From Phytoseiulus persimilis (Eukaryota > Arthropoda > Arachnida > Mesostigmata > Phytoseiidae): 64,000 bases of DNA. Both the position numbers and the translations under genes were made by a program. Under the pieces are notes generated by a model, which ran no database searches, was not told the DNA's origin, and saw only the letters and a program-made list of their open reading frames with translations. The stretch is taken from positions 10,602,001-10,666,000 of the forward strand of contig CM075101.1 in the NCBI GenBank assembly GCA_037576195.1, in the 5' to 3' direction. Below, piece by piece: positions 36,540 through 52,500 of this stretch. Positions within the stretch are counted from its first letter, which is position 1; each line of letters begins with the position of its first letter.

Positions 36540-37645
36540 CAATGGTTGTCACAGCTTGATGCCATTTGTGGTAGGGGCTGTTGAGGAGTGCTTGCTTTTG
36601 TATTCATTTCGAGGCCTCTCTGATCAAGCTGTTCGTCCACCTCCTGTCCCGGATCCTCCTGTGTTGTCTCACCGATTGCTTCGAGACCGTCCACAATGCC
36701 TCATCAGTAAAGCTATGAATCCGTCACGGGACTCACGGCCGCGACCCAATCCGTGATTTTCTCGAGATGCCGTGAATTTTGCGGGACGCCACGATTTTCG
36801 AGGACTCATATCCCCACTGAATGATATCAGCCGGGAGGTTCCTTGGCGCAGGCTTCTTGGCGCGAAGCGGCTCGTTGGAGTAGGCTCGTTCGCTTCCCTT
36901 ATCGAGCAGTCCGCCGTATCGCCACTAAAGAGCTCCGTTGGGCAGTGTCTTCTGACAGCAGAGCCCCTGACTTGTCCTCTGGGCAAACCGTGGAAGCTCC
37001 ATCCTGTTGCAGTTCCAACGAGATGAGATAGTTCGTTCAAGGCTGCGATGAACCACGTGCATCATCTCGGAAACTCCCGCAAACTGTTCAGCCGAGAGAA
37101 AGAGAGGAGTTTTAGTTCGAATCGGGCAGATGTTCTCGCTTCGTCTCTACCCCATATATTAAATCACAGTCAGTTAACAAAGTTCGCACCGCATTCGATG
37201 GCAAAACGGAGCAAAACTTTTTAGGTATGTGATGTGCAAGCGAGCCTTCACGAAGAGGACTTCGACGTGCTGAGCGAATGGCTTGACGTTTTGCGCCGCT
37301 AGGAGGAAACTTGGCCCACACGAACACGTGAAAGAACTCGATCCATCATCTCACCCAAAGACGTTCGGGGAAAAAGCCTCAGAGCGCTTCCCAGGGCTTG
37401 CGATAATCGCTTTCATTTGTTTGAGCGTGCTTGTCAATATTCGGCAGATCGCTCTCTCAGTCAGTATTCAGACGTGATCCGAGACGACCGCCACCCCATC
37501 GAGCAGAGCGACCCCCTCATGTACAACCTGCCATACAAGAAGGCCGGCGAAGTCTGTCAATAAGCATAGAAAAACGCCGTGACTTCGCCGTGAAGTTTCG
37601 CTCAAACCCCGTGAAAAATTGACAGCCTTGCTCATCGATGATACT
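36540..37645. other. No supported gene
   Basis: A minus-strand frame at 37040-36669 and shorter ones elsewhere show no recognisable motif. They could be further decayed retroelement sequence. Confidence 0.4.
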
Positions 37646-37650
37646 AACGA

Positions 37651-38677
37651 GGGACCTGCCAGAACTGTCCGGCGGGGTCTTGAAAAACTCGGTGCGGGAT
37701 TGATGAAGGGTCTCGAGGCAGGAAACAGAACACATGAGTTTTAGGCGGGTGGGCCTATCTTGGCTTGTTTCGTCCGCGGTCACGTGTAAAGCTTGGACTG
37801 GCCTTCAACATGGGAAGGAGCGCCCTGCCGTCGAGCTTCCCGCCATGAATCCAGAATCGCGCATCCACTCGGACTGAACTTTACTACGAACTGGAATGGA
37901 CTGTGAGACAAGATGAAAAGACAGTGCCGTAGCACTCAGAGGGTCGCAGGTTCGAGGGCCAGATACAGCTCCCTGGCTTTCTGTGAAGCCCGCATTCGGA
38001 CGACCCTGTCGTGAATTATCATGGGTTCAGCACTTGCAGAATCGAACTTCCCCTTGCAAAAATTCGCTAAATGGCGGTAGCGATCTTGATAAGTTCCCAT
38101 GTGCTCTCTGTATTCTCGGAACCCTGTCGAGTACTTCGAGTCGCGCACTCTTTTAAACTGGTTCCGAAGGCCCTTGCGCATGGGCATCCTTGAAGTCGAG
38201 CAGCTTGCATATGAACTCGAACGACAAACTTCCGTGACATTCATCAACCGTGCAGCCCTCGAAAGCAGGCTCACTGCGATACCGCGAGTCTCACAGTCCT
38301 TCGGGTCCGTCAAACTCGATTTATTCATGAAGCTTTCACAAAGTCTTCGGCTATATCAGTACGCAGACGACCTTCGTTAGCAGAGGAAATCGAGGCCACC
38401 CGTTTCTGCCGCTCTAACCAGCGACCCCCCGAGTGCTCCGGCATTATATCATCATCTTCGCTCACAGTCCATTCCAAGTTGGGTTTAAGTTCGCGTCGAT
38501 GCGCGATTCTGGACTTAAGGCGGAAAGCTCGACGGCGGGGGCCCTTGCCCATGTTGAAGGCCTATCCGAGCTTCATGCGAGATCGCAGCTATAACGAGCC
38601 AAGGCAGGCCCTTGGGAGCCTTCATCAATTCCACACCGAGCTTTCCAAAACCCCGCCGGACATTTCTGGTAGGTCCC
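37651..38677. repeat. Inverted repeat pair, 57-bp arms flanking 0.9 kb
   Basis: 37651-37707 and 38621-38677 are reverse complements at 50 of 57 positions. Read outward to inward on the respective coding strands, both encode a similar peptide, LHQxxTExxKTPPDxSGRSLxS, so each may be a fragment of the same coding sequence. Between them is a minus-strand open frame at 38328-37936 (130 codons), Arg-rich and unidentified. The arrangement could be a DNA transposon remnant or two oppositely oriented retroelement scraps. Confidence 0.7.
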
Positions 38678-41600
38678 TTACAAGTCAAACTCAGTGGACA
38701 TATTATGCTAACCCGAGCGAGCACTTGTCCGTTGGCTCAATGGATTCTCGGGTGTCTGAGGACTCTGGATGCGTTGGGATGAGGGGAGGGGGGGAGGGGC
38801 TTCTATAGTCACGCATTCGATCTGCGTGGGAGCCATTCGTGGGTCATGTCCAACCTACCGCTAGTGCGGCTAAGATATTCGGGGCCAGCGTGAAATTTCG
38901 TTCATGGGAATCGCCTGAACCGTGGCTTCCTTAATACTTCCATCCTGATCATTCCATTCGCATATACCTTGCGTGCGTATACCTCGAATGAAGCGATTTG
39001 ATCATGCTAGATCCTTCGAGAGAAGTATATTCAGTACTCGCTCACAGATCGTGCATTGGGTGACATTCTGCGCTCTGATGAGCGGAGACATTCCTCGAAC
39101 CTAAGGGTTTGGCCATGGCAAAAGCTGGAGAACCATTCTCTCCCCTGCATAGTCACATTCGCGAATGACTCACCCCCTGTGACCCTTGAAACTTTCTCAC
39201 TGAGATTTAGGGCCCTACATGTCCATCTCCGATCCAGCATGAATCGAGAAACAATCAGGAGCATTCATGTTCGCTCCCTGTCCTGTACGGCCATGCAGTC
39301 GCATTCGAACCATGGGTGGGAAGAACAACGGATGTGTCCGTGGGGCGAGCATCTTCACTGTGGAGCTGGAGCTCTGGACTGTTCCGCCAATCTACGGTCG
39401 AAAAAGAAAACTCGATCATTCAAGTTGAGTTTCAGTGTACTCGATTTGCACGTTTGCTTTATTTCCCATCATTCCTCTTCTTACTATCATCTCCATTTTC
39501 ATAGTAATAATAATCATCGTCTTTATTGTTTCCTTGGTCGTCGACATTCTCATTATCATCATTCCGATCATAATTATCCTAAACATCTCATGTTGATCGA
39601 TATCACGATGCTTACAAATGGTGGTTGGTTATACTCGATTCGAGTCACCATCTAGAGCCATTCGTCATCTGCACACGCCTCCTTCGCCTCCTCCCTTTCA
39701 TTTCGGTCTCATTTTTACTCCTCGTCAAGCTGTGGTTATACAGTCAGAAAACACATCGAGCTTTTTCCATTGATCGAAATTTGAGTCTGTTATGAATTGC
39801 TTGTTCGATCCATGGGGTGTTGCACCGACTGACGCCGAGACTTCGGCAAATCCTGTCCACGTTCTTCCATTTGTGTCGGGTGTGTTTCGGTTGTGTGAGC
39901 TGTCGTTGAATCGTGTCACAATCATGTTTGTGTTTCCGTCATCCGTTGTATTACAAGAATCTCACATTTGGATGTTAGTCGAGCGGTGGTTTTTCCTTTT
40001 CCAATCAAATCTTCATATGTCTCGCTATGATTGGAAAGATACAGTACCTCAATGCTGTCGCCGTGATAATTGCCCATCGTATTCTTTAGCAGTACTGGGA
40101 AGTTCGAGCGGGTGTCTTGATAAGAGTCATTGCGTGGTCGAAAACATTGTCTAGATTCATTGTGATCCACATCTTCACCGCAGTGGAATTTTGTTCAGTC
40201 ACAGATCATATGTATGTAAGCATTGCCAGAGCATCAGGAGAAGCAAGAGTTGGCAGGCCAACCACCGGAAGGTGAGAACCTTAGTTCTAATTGTTTTCGT
40301 CTCATAATAATATATGTACTTATATTTATATATTTATACGTGTATTTATCAACCATCGTCTGTTATCTCTGCCATCATCTCTCGTACTCGGCGTCGATTG
40401 AGATGATTTACGCTCGAAGCATACTCTCATTTTCCGATTGATTCACTATCGTGATGGGTGGCGTTGCGGAACTCGTAAGAGAGGATCATAGAGGGAGTGG
40501 AACAATGAATTATTATCATTTCTACCAAGGTTAAGGCATGTTCTCAAGAGTCGTTTCCTCATTGCGTTTTTCCATCGTTTATTTCGCCCAGATATCGCTC
40601 CGGTGAATTTTTATTTCCAAAGACTTGAGTCTGTGACGAGTCTGCAATGGATTTCTTTTTACGACGTTCCCACACGTCATCCCTAATCTCATCGGATGTG
40701 GGATCGACTGCCGTCAGCTTTAGGTTCTTCCCCTCCTCGTTCTCCTTGATGTTTCGCGTTTCTCTCTGACGTATTCAATACGCTCTTCAAAACCTCCTCC
40801 CACTCCTGTGGTCGTGATCACCGCTCCATCATCGTACGTGGGCTTCTTTCACGCGGTCCCAATATCGATCAAGAAGAAAAATGATATTTCTCAAGATGGT
40901 AAGATAAGACATATAGGATAAGGATCGATCGATAATTCATCAGTCAGTTTAATCGGCAGATAGTTGGATATATATTCGTGATTCGCGTCTCTATGAGAAT
41001 CGTGGTCTCCGTCACTATTTCTCCGGCAGCAGCAGCGTTTTCATCGATACGCCATCTTATACAAGAAGCCTCATGGCCGCTACCAGCCGCAATCTCCTCA
41101 TCCTCGTCGTCAATAACCGGCAGGAATCGGAGTTTGGTTTTAGTTTGAATCCATACTTTTACAGTTGACCAAGCTCTCCACAATATTGTTCGACATCTTT
41201 TTCAGGATCTTCAACATTATTATCCAATTATAATTCACTTGTGTTCAGTGTCATTATAATATCAGTTATTATTATCAGTCTTATTGTATAATAATGAATG
41301 GTCGGTTGTTTGAGAGAACTTCGGTCTCCGAGAACACCGCTCGCTATCTCGCAGTGATTTTGAAACACTTTATTGGCTTGCAAAGCGTTTTGGAGTTCCT
41401 GACACAATATTTCGGGTATATTTCAAAGCGGTTCACATGGTCCACCACTCCAAGCACCCATTCAGACATTCGTACATACATACATCCATACGTACATCCC
41501 GTCTCCGAATCAATGAATATAGAGTGGACTCGTTCTGTCAATAATCATTCATTCGTCAGAAACTGCTCCGGGAATAATGAATACTTTACGGTGTTAGACT

Positions 41601-43197
41601 CGAAAATCCTAGATCATTACAGCGCGGGGGAGACTGGCATGTCAGTTTCGCTTCTGGAGTTTCGTTCGCTTGCATAGAGCGAATCATCAAACTCATGGTG
41701 CTAGAAAGGCGCGGGGGGTCGACGGAAAGCCATTCACGTGACTTCACAACGACTGTGGGGATTTCGGGGCGAAAAATTCACTTTTCCGGAATCCGAAGGG
41801 GGAAAAAGAGTACAAAACATAGATAGAAGCGTAACTCAAAGTTTCCTTTTCATTTTGCATCATTGAAAATAACAATTTCTTTTCGAAGCCGGAGATCGTT
41901 GTAGTCACTACCTCGTGCTCTCATAAAATCATGTTTCAGAATCATGGACATTTTTTTCATCATTTCGGTGCCTTCGTGTCATTCTGCGGGGGGTGTCCTC
42001 GTAGACCGCGCGCGCCACACATTGGATCTTCATTTCATCACCATTAACGTTCAGAATATCATCAAGTTGAAATACCATCATGTTCATTCTTATCTTCAAT
42101 CATATATGTTAAACTTTTGGTTAGAAGTGTTTTCTGTCAATTGATTTTGATCGTAAAGTCCGTCATCTCTTCCTCTCCCGTTTTCCTCTCTGTGTTATGA
42201 AGAATTCGTACTCGGTGTTCCCTTTCCTCGATGGTGTCCCGCAGCGTCATGTTTTCAGCGTAGAATCAGGTAATCGTTTCACGGCAGTGGTCTTCCGGGA
42301 ACTGGCGCCGAAATACTGGAGCACTAGCTTTCCGTTGATCAACAAGATACTTCCAAAATCCGCGAATAAGCGATGAACCCAATTTCCTCCCCAGAAATCC
42401 CTCCATAAATTCGTCTTGGAAACTTGTGCGCCGACTTGGGCACCACACCTCCCGAAGACTAATGTAGAAAGAGATTGAAGAGTGCCGACTTGGTGGTTAC
42501 TTCACCTCCCTGTTGTTGTTTTCAACGTTGATCTTGCTGCTGTCTCTCATATTTTCTAGCTCTCATTTCCACCGATGTTCGGTTACCTTTGTAAACCTCC
42601 CGAGTTCTCATCAAGCCGAGTGTTCTGTTCGATGCTGGAGTTCAACAGGAGTCGACAGCAAACCAATGATTCTGTTAGAGCTCGATGTCTGGCGTAGCTC
42701 ACGAGACAATGGAATGACAATGATGATATAACAGCGTTAACGTCGGGTACGGTCATCTTTCTTATCATTATTATTATTTCTCGCTGTAGAAAAAAGACTA
42801 ACTTTTTTTTGCTCTCAACTCCGTTTCAACTCTCGCTCGCTCCCTCTCATAATCGCTTTTTCTCGACATTATGTTTTGTCCTGGTACTCTCGCTTTCTCT
42901 CCGGTTTTTCTTGTTTGTCTGTTTGACTCAAATTTGGCCAGTGGCTCCGATCAGTGCACGCGGAGTGTCGGTATATCCGCTAGGGGCGTCCGGAATCCGA
43001 CACTCGAAACCTCTTCTGGCAGCTGACCATTCGTGTTCTCTCAGACTCGTTCATTCCCATGAATCGATAATCCTTGGCTCACGTCTCGCCAAGGAAGTTT
43101 GCGCTGGCTTTTCGTCGCAATCGTTAGTTCTGGCGGTCGTGAACGGGAACTCAGAGGCGGTCGAGAGCCGAAACGAATCGGTCCGATAGGCAGATGG

Positions 43198-43262
43198 ATG
43201 TACAGCCAGCCAGTCAGTCAGTCAGTCAATCACCCAACCACCCACCTACCCAGCCACCCATT
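43198..43262. repeat. CAGT/CAGC tetranucleotide microsatellite
   Basis: Imperfect repeats of CAGC, CAGT and CAAC/CACC tetramers. Confidence 0.8.
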
Positions 43263-43339
43263 CCCTCCATGAGCTAGAGCCCAGCATTACTTGTACTTCG
43301 GCGTGTGGGAAGTCCAGCGAGCAGATGAATACAAGGACC

Positions 43340-43447
43340 TACAAGGTATCGATGGATAGTTCCGATAGATAGACGATAGTAGATTGATAGTGAATAGATA
43401 TCATTCAGACAGTTAGATTAGATTAGATAAGATTGATAGATACACAG
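43340..43447. repeat. GATA-rich microsatellite
   Basis: Imperfect GATA/GATT/GTAGA tetramer and pentamer repeats. Confidence 0.75.
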
Positions 43448-45277
43448 ATTGATCGATCTTGACACCGGCGATGCGGTCAGAGGCTCGGAAGGCTCACAAG
43501 AAAGCTATACGCAAGACGGTAAAGTGCCGTTCGGCTACATTTGGGGTTGCCCTACAAACCTCCGAGCTATGGAGTTGGGCTACCCCACACGTTGTGCCTC
43601 GGGATGAGTGGGGCAGTTCGATCGTGACCCGAGGCACGTTGCGAAGGCATGACATTCTGCTCGTCTAAATCAATCTTCTCGCTCCGCTTGGTATCATTTT
43701 CTAGGGCGCTCTGGATGACCTTCTTGTAACAACATCATGAGGTCCGCCTCTAGCAGCCGCCGCTGCGGCTGCTGTGGTTGGTTTTTGTTTTGGTTGTTGT
43801 TTTCGTAGTCGTCAAGTGTTGTCTCGCTGTTGTTGAAACGATTTCACTGGAGACTTGAGTAAAAAAACGGAGTCCCAATTGAAATCCAGCGAACCCAGTG
43901 ACCTCTCGGAATCGGAGAAACTGTTCGCCGGCCCCGAAACGCTTGGCAGCAGAAGTTCCATGCAGCAGCCAGCTCTGGCAACTCCCTTGCATGGCACAGT
44001 TGTTCAGCACATACGCTTCCACCAGCAGCAAGTTGTTACGTCGACGGTCGACCCGTCAGCCCGTCCGCCAGGACCGAGTTTTGAACGAATGACCGAAAAG
44101 GGACGCGCTCACCGACGTCACTGTGATTTCAATAATCCCTTTGAAAAATCATTGGTTGTGATAAGATCAGAGTTTCAGGTTTATTAACGGGACAGAAATC
44201 GGAGAGGAACAGAATTGGGGTGAGAAAACTGTCCGCGAACAGTTCTAGTGAAGTGGGGGCTGTCAAGCCGGTCTCGGAGTGTTTTTTTTTTGGAATAGAA
44301 TCGTTATCGATATGGGATCAGACATATCGCAGATGAGCGGAAGCATGCATGAGTTGTTGTCGACTGGCGAGCACGAACGGCGCACAAAGTCGATGTCATC
44401 GCAAAGGTTGCGCCAGAGAATAATCGCCAATCCGAGTTCCGATTGCCAAAATGACCAACTGATGGAGCGGCTTCCGATGCGAAACGATCCGGGAGCGTCG
44501 AACGCGCCGTCCGAAACCGCTCGGTTCCAGGCTCGACCTCTAAGTCGGATCTGCGTTTCGATGCTGTTGTTCGCGTCCCGACATGATTCTCTGAATTTGG
44601 TGGTGCCCTCTATCTTGAAATTTTCGTGTGTCCGTCTGTGTTTGTGTGTGTTTCGGTGATCGTTCGCATAGGTTGGTTCCATGTCCACAGAACTGTTATC
44701 ATCAAGTGTCAAGGAGTTTCGCTGATATCGCACTTATTAACACTTCGCGCTACAGTTTCTGCTCCTGACACGCTTTGAATGGATGAATGAAAGGTTTCAT
44801 AGAAATCATCATCGTCGTCGCTATGAACATATGATGCTCTCCTTCTACGTGCTTTCCCAAACGTCTTCCAGCCGACACACTTCGGAACTGGGGACGTTCG
44901 GTTCGTTTTCCATAGCGAGAAGTATGGATAGCAGCAATTTTTTGCTAGAAGCTCCTGTTCGTGTGTCTGTGTAGACGAGTTTTGTTTTCACGGGTTTCAG
45001 TAGGACTAGATTCAGTGGCGTTGAAATTTTGGTAAACTCGGTTGTGACTTGGGACTATGTTCCAGCAGTATTCTCTAATTTCGCTCGATCGGATTATGGT
45101 CTCATCTTAATGTGTCCATATCAATGTTGTCGTGTTCATACATCCCGCCTTTGACTTGTTTCTTCTTCGTCCGTCGATTCCTCTTGCGTCGAAAGAACTG
45201 AACCTATAGTCTTCTCCGTACCCTTGTCACCAATAGTTGAACTAATATGCTTGTTGAACGTTAGCGGAGAATCAAGT

Positions 45278-46573
<1,296 letters not shown>

Positions 46574-46594
46574 CGCCGTTTCCGTCTGTCTATA

Positions 46595-49500
46595 GCAGCA
46601 GCAGCAGTACTTGCAGCAGCCGTATTTCGGTCGTAATGGTAGTGGTAGATGTAGCTGTGGATGAAGTTGAGGAGGCGGGGCTTGTCTCCTTCACCTGGAT
46701 TTCGGTGTCAGGGCCTATTCCTAGGTGGTACAACTGCTCAGGTTGTCGTGCCTGGGAGTCGCAATGTCCGCTGTGGGGCCACCTGCAACACGCACGCTCA
46801 GGCCCCGTGCCAGCCGTTGAATTCGCTGAACGCAGTCAGGGTGCTCTTCAGAGCAGTATGGCGTTTCCGGCGAGTGTACGTCCGTGTGTCTGTTTCTCGA
46901 TCAACGAGGTAATCTGCCGGCTACGGCTCACAAGCTAGCGAGCCAGTCAGGGTGAGCTGCTTGGGCCTGCCTAACCTGACGCTCCGTGTCAGCTGGACTC
47001 AACCCTGCGGGTCGCCACCTCCCTTCCTGAAACAGGCAAACAGTCACGTCAGACTCCTACGGATTCAATTGCGGGATTAGGGACGCTGGTCCGGGAAGAT
47101 GATGGAATCGGGACGAAATCGTGGTTCAGCAAAACCAACAAGAACTCCATGGACAATCGATCGCTGTGAACTATGGTGGAACCCGTTCCGCGGTCGATAC
47201 ACACTCGATCGATCCTAGAGCTCGAGTTCGCAAAAAGATTTTCGGCTATCATCTCTGGGAACGGAGGGATTCTACGCAATCGCGCGCACGGAGCGTGCCG
47301 GAATCGGTCAATAGCTGTTCCGATTAGACGTGTTTATAGCCGTTGCGACAAGCCCGAGCACATCCGTACACGTCTCTTTAGTTTTTGCAACGGTAACGAC
47401 AGTCATTCCCATGGAATCTTCAGGGAGGACTTTTCATTCCGCAAATAATGCGAGGTCGAGTTTCGGCCTACTTATGGAACTAGACGCCAATTCACGGGAG
47501 GCCACTGGTATTGTTTTCTTTTCAGTGAAGTTCCACTGACCTTTAGCGGCCGGGTTGCTTGAACCAGGCCAAGGTTGTCCGCAGGGTACACGATCAATCA
47601 ATTATCTGAAACAAAGAGTTGAATATATTAGACCCACGACCGACTGCATATCTGGCTGGCAAGATACAGGTGTGTGCGGATGTGGTGGTCAGTGTGTACC
47701 CCGGCGCCCCGATTCACCTCCGTTCCGGCGAGCCTCCCCGCATGAGGCGCCATCCGACGGATGACTCTCTCTTCGTCGGCTGTATCCGCTTTTCCCCATG
47801 CGATTTCCCGGAGAAGACCGTGCCACTGGATTCCACTCATGACGTTGAGAAAGCAAATCAGGCTGGCACCCCTCCGTCTCCGGGAGCCTCTCAGCCATCG
47901 AGCGGACGCAGAAAGGCTCGGGCTAGAACAGCCATCGAAGACAAACGAATCGAGTGTTCGAGCTCAAACGACCGATCCTCACCCCAGTTTTTCAACACCG
48001 AACAATACTCTCGTGTACCATGGGCTAGCTGTCGGGACAGCGGGCGAACCCTCGTGGGCCCGACAAGTAGAAATTTATCGGTTTCGACTCGACGATTGAT
48101 TCATTTGACCGCTGTTGAAGTGCTTCAACTCATGGCCGCCTGCTCGAATTCCTGAGTTCCGGAGTAAGGAGACGTATAGCATCAGGGTAGGCCCCTCGGA
48201 GCTAAGGACGTAAAAATAGGAGACTTGAATGACCAATCTGTGCTCATTCAGTCCGCGCAGGAGGCGGGCGGATTCCGGCCTGCCCGCTTGACGAACGAAA
48301 TGTGCATTCCGGAGACGACAGAGAAACAACAGCAACAGCGTAATTGATGCTCCGCACGGTAGTCGATAACGACGTTTCGCAACGCATAACTTTTCCTCGT
48401 TGGCAGGGTGCCGCTTCACGCGTTGACTCGATAACGCGACTGAATGACAACGATCGAAGTGAAGTCTCACTAGCGATATGGCGGACTAGCCTAGCGGAGG
48501 CAAGCGAGGAGGTTAATAACCCTGCTAGACTGTAGATACAGCTCCTCGCGAGCTCCTCGGCGAGCACTTAAGTGAAATCGAGTCGCAAGTAAGTTCGTCC
48601 CCATACCGACCCCCTGCATAGGAGCCTTTGTTTAGCCAGCGAGACGACTCAGCGTGTTGCCAACCGGCCTGGATCAGCTTGGCGTGGCCCGCGCTCGTGT
48701 CTCTATTTCTGTTTTGTGCTCGCCGGCTTCCTAAGAGGCTGACTGCAAAACATCGTAGGCGATCCGAATGCCGTCCCGACGAATCTTTCCGCCGCGATGC
48801 AGAGGAAACTGGTTGGTAGGAAGCCCTATGAGGACAGAACCGGCTCCAATGAAGACTGATATTCGCCAGTTCTGTGCGCTGGGACGCTGGAACCCATGGC
48901 GAGGGTTTTTCAATTTTCGGCGGCACGCACGTTCTCCTTTCGCCCACCCGGTCGCCCCCGGCGCAAGTTGCTCGACAACAAGAGAGCGCACTCGGAAGGA
49001 CAAAGTTCCGCCAGTGCTGCGTGGGACAGAGCGGAGCCAGGAGCTCTGTTTCCTCGGCGAGTCTGACGACCAGAATCGGACCAATAGAAACGTTCACGAG
49101 AGAGTATATTTTGTTTCCCCTGTCTGCTCTCATTCATCACTCCTCGGCCGCGTCAACATCCCAGACATGCACTACGCACCGCGCGGTGGGACTTCGAATA
49201 AACCCCTCTTGAAAATGCCGTCATCAAAGTATTTCGTAGATGTTTCCGGTAATGAATATTCGAAGCGTCATGCGTATGCTCATGACCTCCTGCCTCTGGA
49301 AGGCGGCGCATCCCGACAAGGTCCAAATGAACGGTTCGGGGAGACGGGTTTTTCGGTTTCCCCGATACTCGTGGAGGGGCTCAAAATTCGACTGTCCGTG
49401 CTCCCCATCTTGACCTCTCCCAAGTTGATCGAATCAGCGGGATGAACAGTTGATTTTTTCCATCGTGTCTTCTTATCGACCCGGAGGTTGATAGAGTCTC

Positions 49501-52500
49501 CCTTGGTTGTGTCAAGGTGTCCGAACCCAGCGCTTCGAGAGCCGAAACTCATAGAGAAGTGACGCGATCAGGTGCGGGCCGACCGATTCCGAAGGAAAAA
49601 AGCCCAGATCCGCGCTCTAGCCCGATCCCGGAGTGGCTCGGTAACGCCTCGGGCCGACCGGTGATGGTGAAGATCAGAGCTGAATCTATCGCTCGAGTGA
49701 GCGACGACCGAGCAATACGACCAGCAGATTTGTGAGAGCGTTTTTCGCAACCCGCCCGAGCGGGAGTGGGTATGAAGTAGCAGCAGCGGATGTTGTAATC
49801 GTTTCTGATTCAACCCTGTTTAACAGCAGCCATCCAGCCGTCAGCAGTGCGAGCGAATTCTGATCAAGCTACCAAACAAGCTTCCACATAACCATCTATC
49901 GAGACACACTGTTGCTACAGACTTTCACCAGCTCGCTGGCTTCGATCGATCGGTGTAACGAAGAAACGGCTCATTGCAACCAGAGCAGTGAGCGCTCGTT
50001 CTTCGTCAAGTATAACGCAACAGCCGCGACCGGAAACTGCCGACAACATGAGGGTTCTGAGCCTGTTCGGGTGTCGTGAGAGCAGGCCCCGGTCGACTGC
50101 GGCTCGTTGGACATTTCCAGTCTCTGCTGAGAGCTCCAGAATTTCAGGCAGACCCGAGCTTCAAAATTCAGGTTCCCATGGAAGCCGTGGCGTTCTCCGA
50201 GAAAAAACGGGAGATGCGATTCGTCTGTCACGCTTCTACTCATTGCACTTTCCCACTCGGGTCGTCATGGTTCATGGAATCAGGTGGTCGGCTTTCACAA
50301 ATTCATGTCCACGCGGCACTTGAGAGCGGGAACAACACGCGCTGAACTGATGATGCAGTAGTGACTGCTCCGAGCAATCATTTATGGCGCATGGCCTCTG
50401 AAGAGGTTCGAGAACTCATCCACCAATGCCCACTTTGCTGATTGTTTTTTCTGGGATGCGACTCGGTTCGCGCAGTCCTCGAAGTCTAGATCGCCCATAA
50501 TTTGCTAAAGCACACTACGCGTCCAATCGCAAGCAGAACATCGAGTCTTGCTAGCGGCCGGCCGCAGAGCTCGAGTGTTCCCGGGGCAGAGTCCCGAGGC
50601 TGCGCGGAACAACATGAGAGCACTCCAGATTAGAACCTCCCTTGCGTTTCTGGGAAACTCCGACGCAACTTTCTCGGGACCGGGTGATTTGATCGGCGTC
50701 GCCATCTAAGAGTTGACGACCGGCCGCTTTTCCAGATCAGTTCAATCGTCTATGTTTGCTCGTCTGTGAGCCCGAACACCGGAGCGTCCGTGTTTTCCTC
50801 TGCAGGCTGCGTAAGCCAGTCAGTCAGGCTGCCTTTCCTCGGAACGGCTTCCTGAGGCGGTTGTTAGCTTCTCGTTGTAGGCTCGCTCGTACGTGTAAAC
50901 ATTCGACTACCGATGGCCTGTTGGCTAGAGCTTCCTCCACTAAGCCACATCCAGAACAGGACCAGAACGGTACCGCAACAGAACCTTCGGGAATTTCGCA
51001 GCCGACGGCCACCGGAAGATATTCGCCACCGCAGGCTAAGCTGACCGGTTGCTCGCTGCTTTTCTCCCGAACGAAAAGTACGAACGGCCTTCGTCGATAC
51101 GGCCTTCTTCCTGGTGTCGCGCTTTCGTCGAGGATAGTCGCATTCATAATAACCATAGAGTGTTGTCGTTTTCCGACCGGACAGGCGCTACCCTCGCCCT
51201 CCATAAGACTGTGACCAGATTTTCTGCCTTCGGAAATTCCGAGTTTCTCGGTCAGGCTGGGGAGAGATGGAGTCTGACGGCCGTGCTGGCAATCGCAGTC
51301 ACTCAGACAATCTGACGCACCGACGACGCTAGACCGGGCGAGAAATTTCACTGGCTATCGAGTGAGCGCTGCTTCGACAATTCGTCCATCCACGAAATAT
51401 CACCAACTCAGCGAGCCAGCGAGCTAGTTGACCAACTACTGGTGGTTTACCATCTCTGGCGCTCATGGTTCCGCTGAGCTGGTGGCTGACGAGGTTCGAC
51501 TGAATCGGTGAAGAGGATGAATATTCATTCCGTGTGAGATTTCATCCGAATTTCCGATTTCCACAAACAGGACCTCAGCGTTTTCGCCCTCGAAAAAGAC
51601 AACTGCGTACCACGGGGGTGGGGGGAGCCGACAGAACAGGTTTCTCCCGAGCGGTATGTCGCCAGTCATTCGCGTCAAGTTCGAAAAGTAACCGTGATCG
51701 CCACGGCGGCCGTTGCTGTGAGTCTCGAAGCAACGAATGGGATGAACGTCAAACACGCTCAAGATAATCAAAGGTTGCTCGCTTCGCGCGGAGTCGCTCT
51801 TGATGGTGGTGGCTGCTGGCAGCAACGGCAGCGGGGCTGCTGCTGGTGGTGGTGGGAAATATCCCGTCAGTCAGAGTAGGGTTCGGAATGAAACAAGCGG
51901 GCAGAAAGGCAGGCAGCAGGCGAGCGTGCGATAGAACGGGGGATTCGGGGGTGGCACTGCGCAATTTAAAAATAACCGGGATATTCTTAGCTGTAAGACG
52001 CTCCGGCACACTCTCGGCGTGGCAGAGCATCAAGCGCCGGATCGAGGATTCCTCACATCCCTCGACGCCCTGTGCGTTCACGTCGCCCGAGATTTGCACT
52101 CCTGCCGAACCCTCCGATTCCGAGTTCAGTGGGATGCCGACCTATCAGCCCGCCTGTTCTCCGCCCTCCACCGTTACCGCTGCTGACAGCGAACGTATTT
52201 GCCCCTCTACATTGTCTGGTTGCCTCCCATGAGTTTGGTTCCATGCTAGTGCTCTTTTCCTCATGATTCCTTTCATTTCCGTCATCTGGTTGCGTCGCGG
52301 ATGCGGTCTGGAAGGCGCCCCGGATGCAGAGGCCTGCTGGGCAACGATGAGTTCTGAACAACGAGCTCCGCGAGCGGGACCCGGGGCGAGCCAGCGCCAT
52401 TTTCTATAGGGACGAAGCTCGCGCGATCGAGTTCTAATTTGAATCACGTTATGGGTTGGCACGCATCGAAGTTTCCAGGGAACCTTCACAGCATCGTCGA

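Larger units (their letters stand above)
38690..45270. other. Non-coding, AT- and pyrimidine-rich simple-sequence region
   Basis: From about 39.4 kb the + strand is strongly T/C- and AT-rich, with runs such as ATTATTATTATT near 42766-42778 and TA-rich sequence near 40305-40350. No coding sequence is recognised. Part of this may be a long 3' untranslated region of the minus-strand G-beta gene, whose stop is at 45278; a minus-strand AATAAA is present near 44180. Confidence 0.5.

Noticed and set aside
38099-38380. YQYADDLR at the end of a + strand frame, resembling a reverse-transcriptase YADD motif
   Set aside because: No other reverse-transcriptase motifs flank it, and the opposite strand is open over the same bases; the match is too short.
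47619-48155. 178-codon open frame on the + strand
   Set aside because: Low-stop GC-rich region, no domain and no consistent neighbouring exons; it probably lies in the G-beta leader intron.
48525-49445. Overlapping open frames of 202 (-) and 225 (+) codons
   Set aside because: They lie opposite each other in CpG-rich DNA where stop codons are rare, have no recognised domain and no promoter or splice context.
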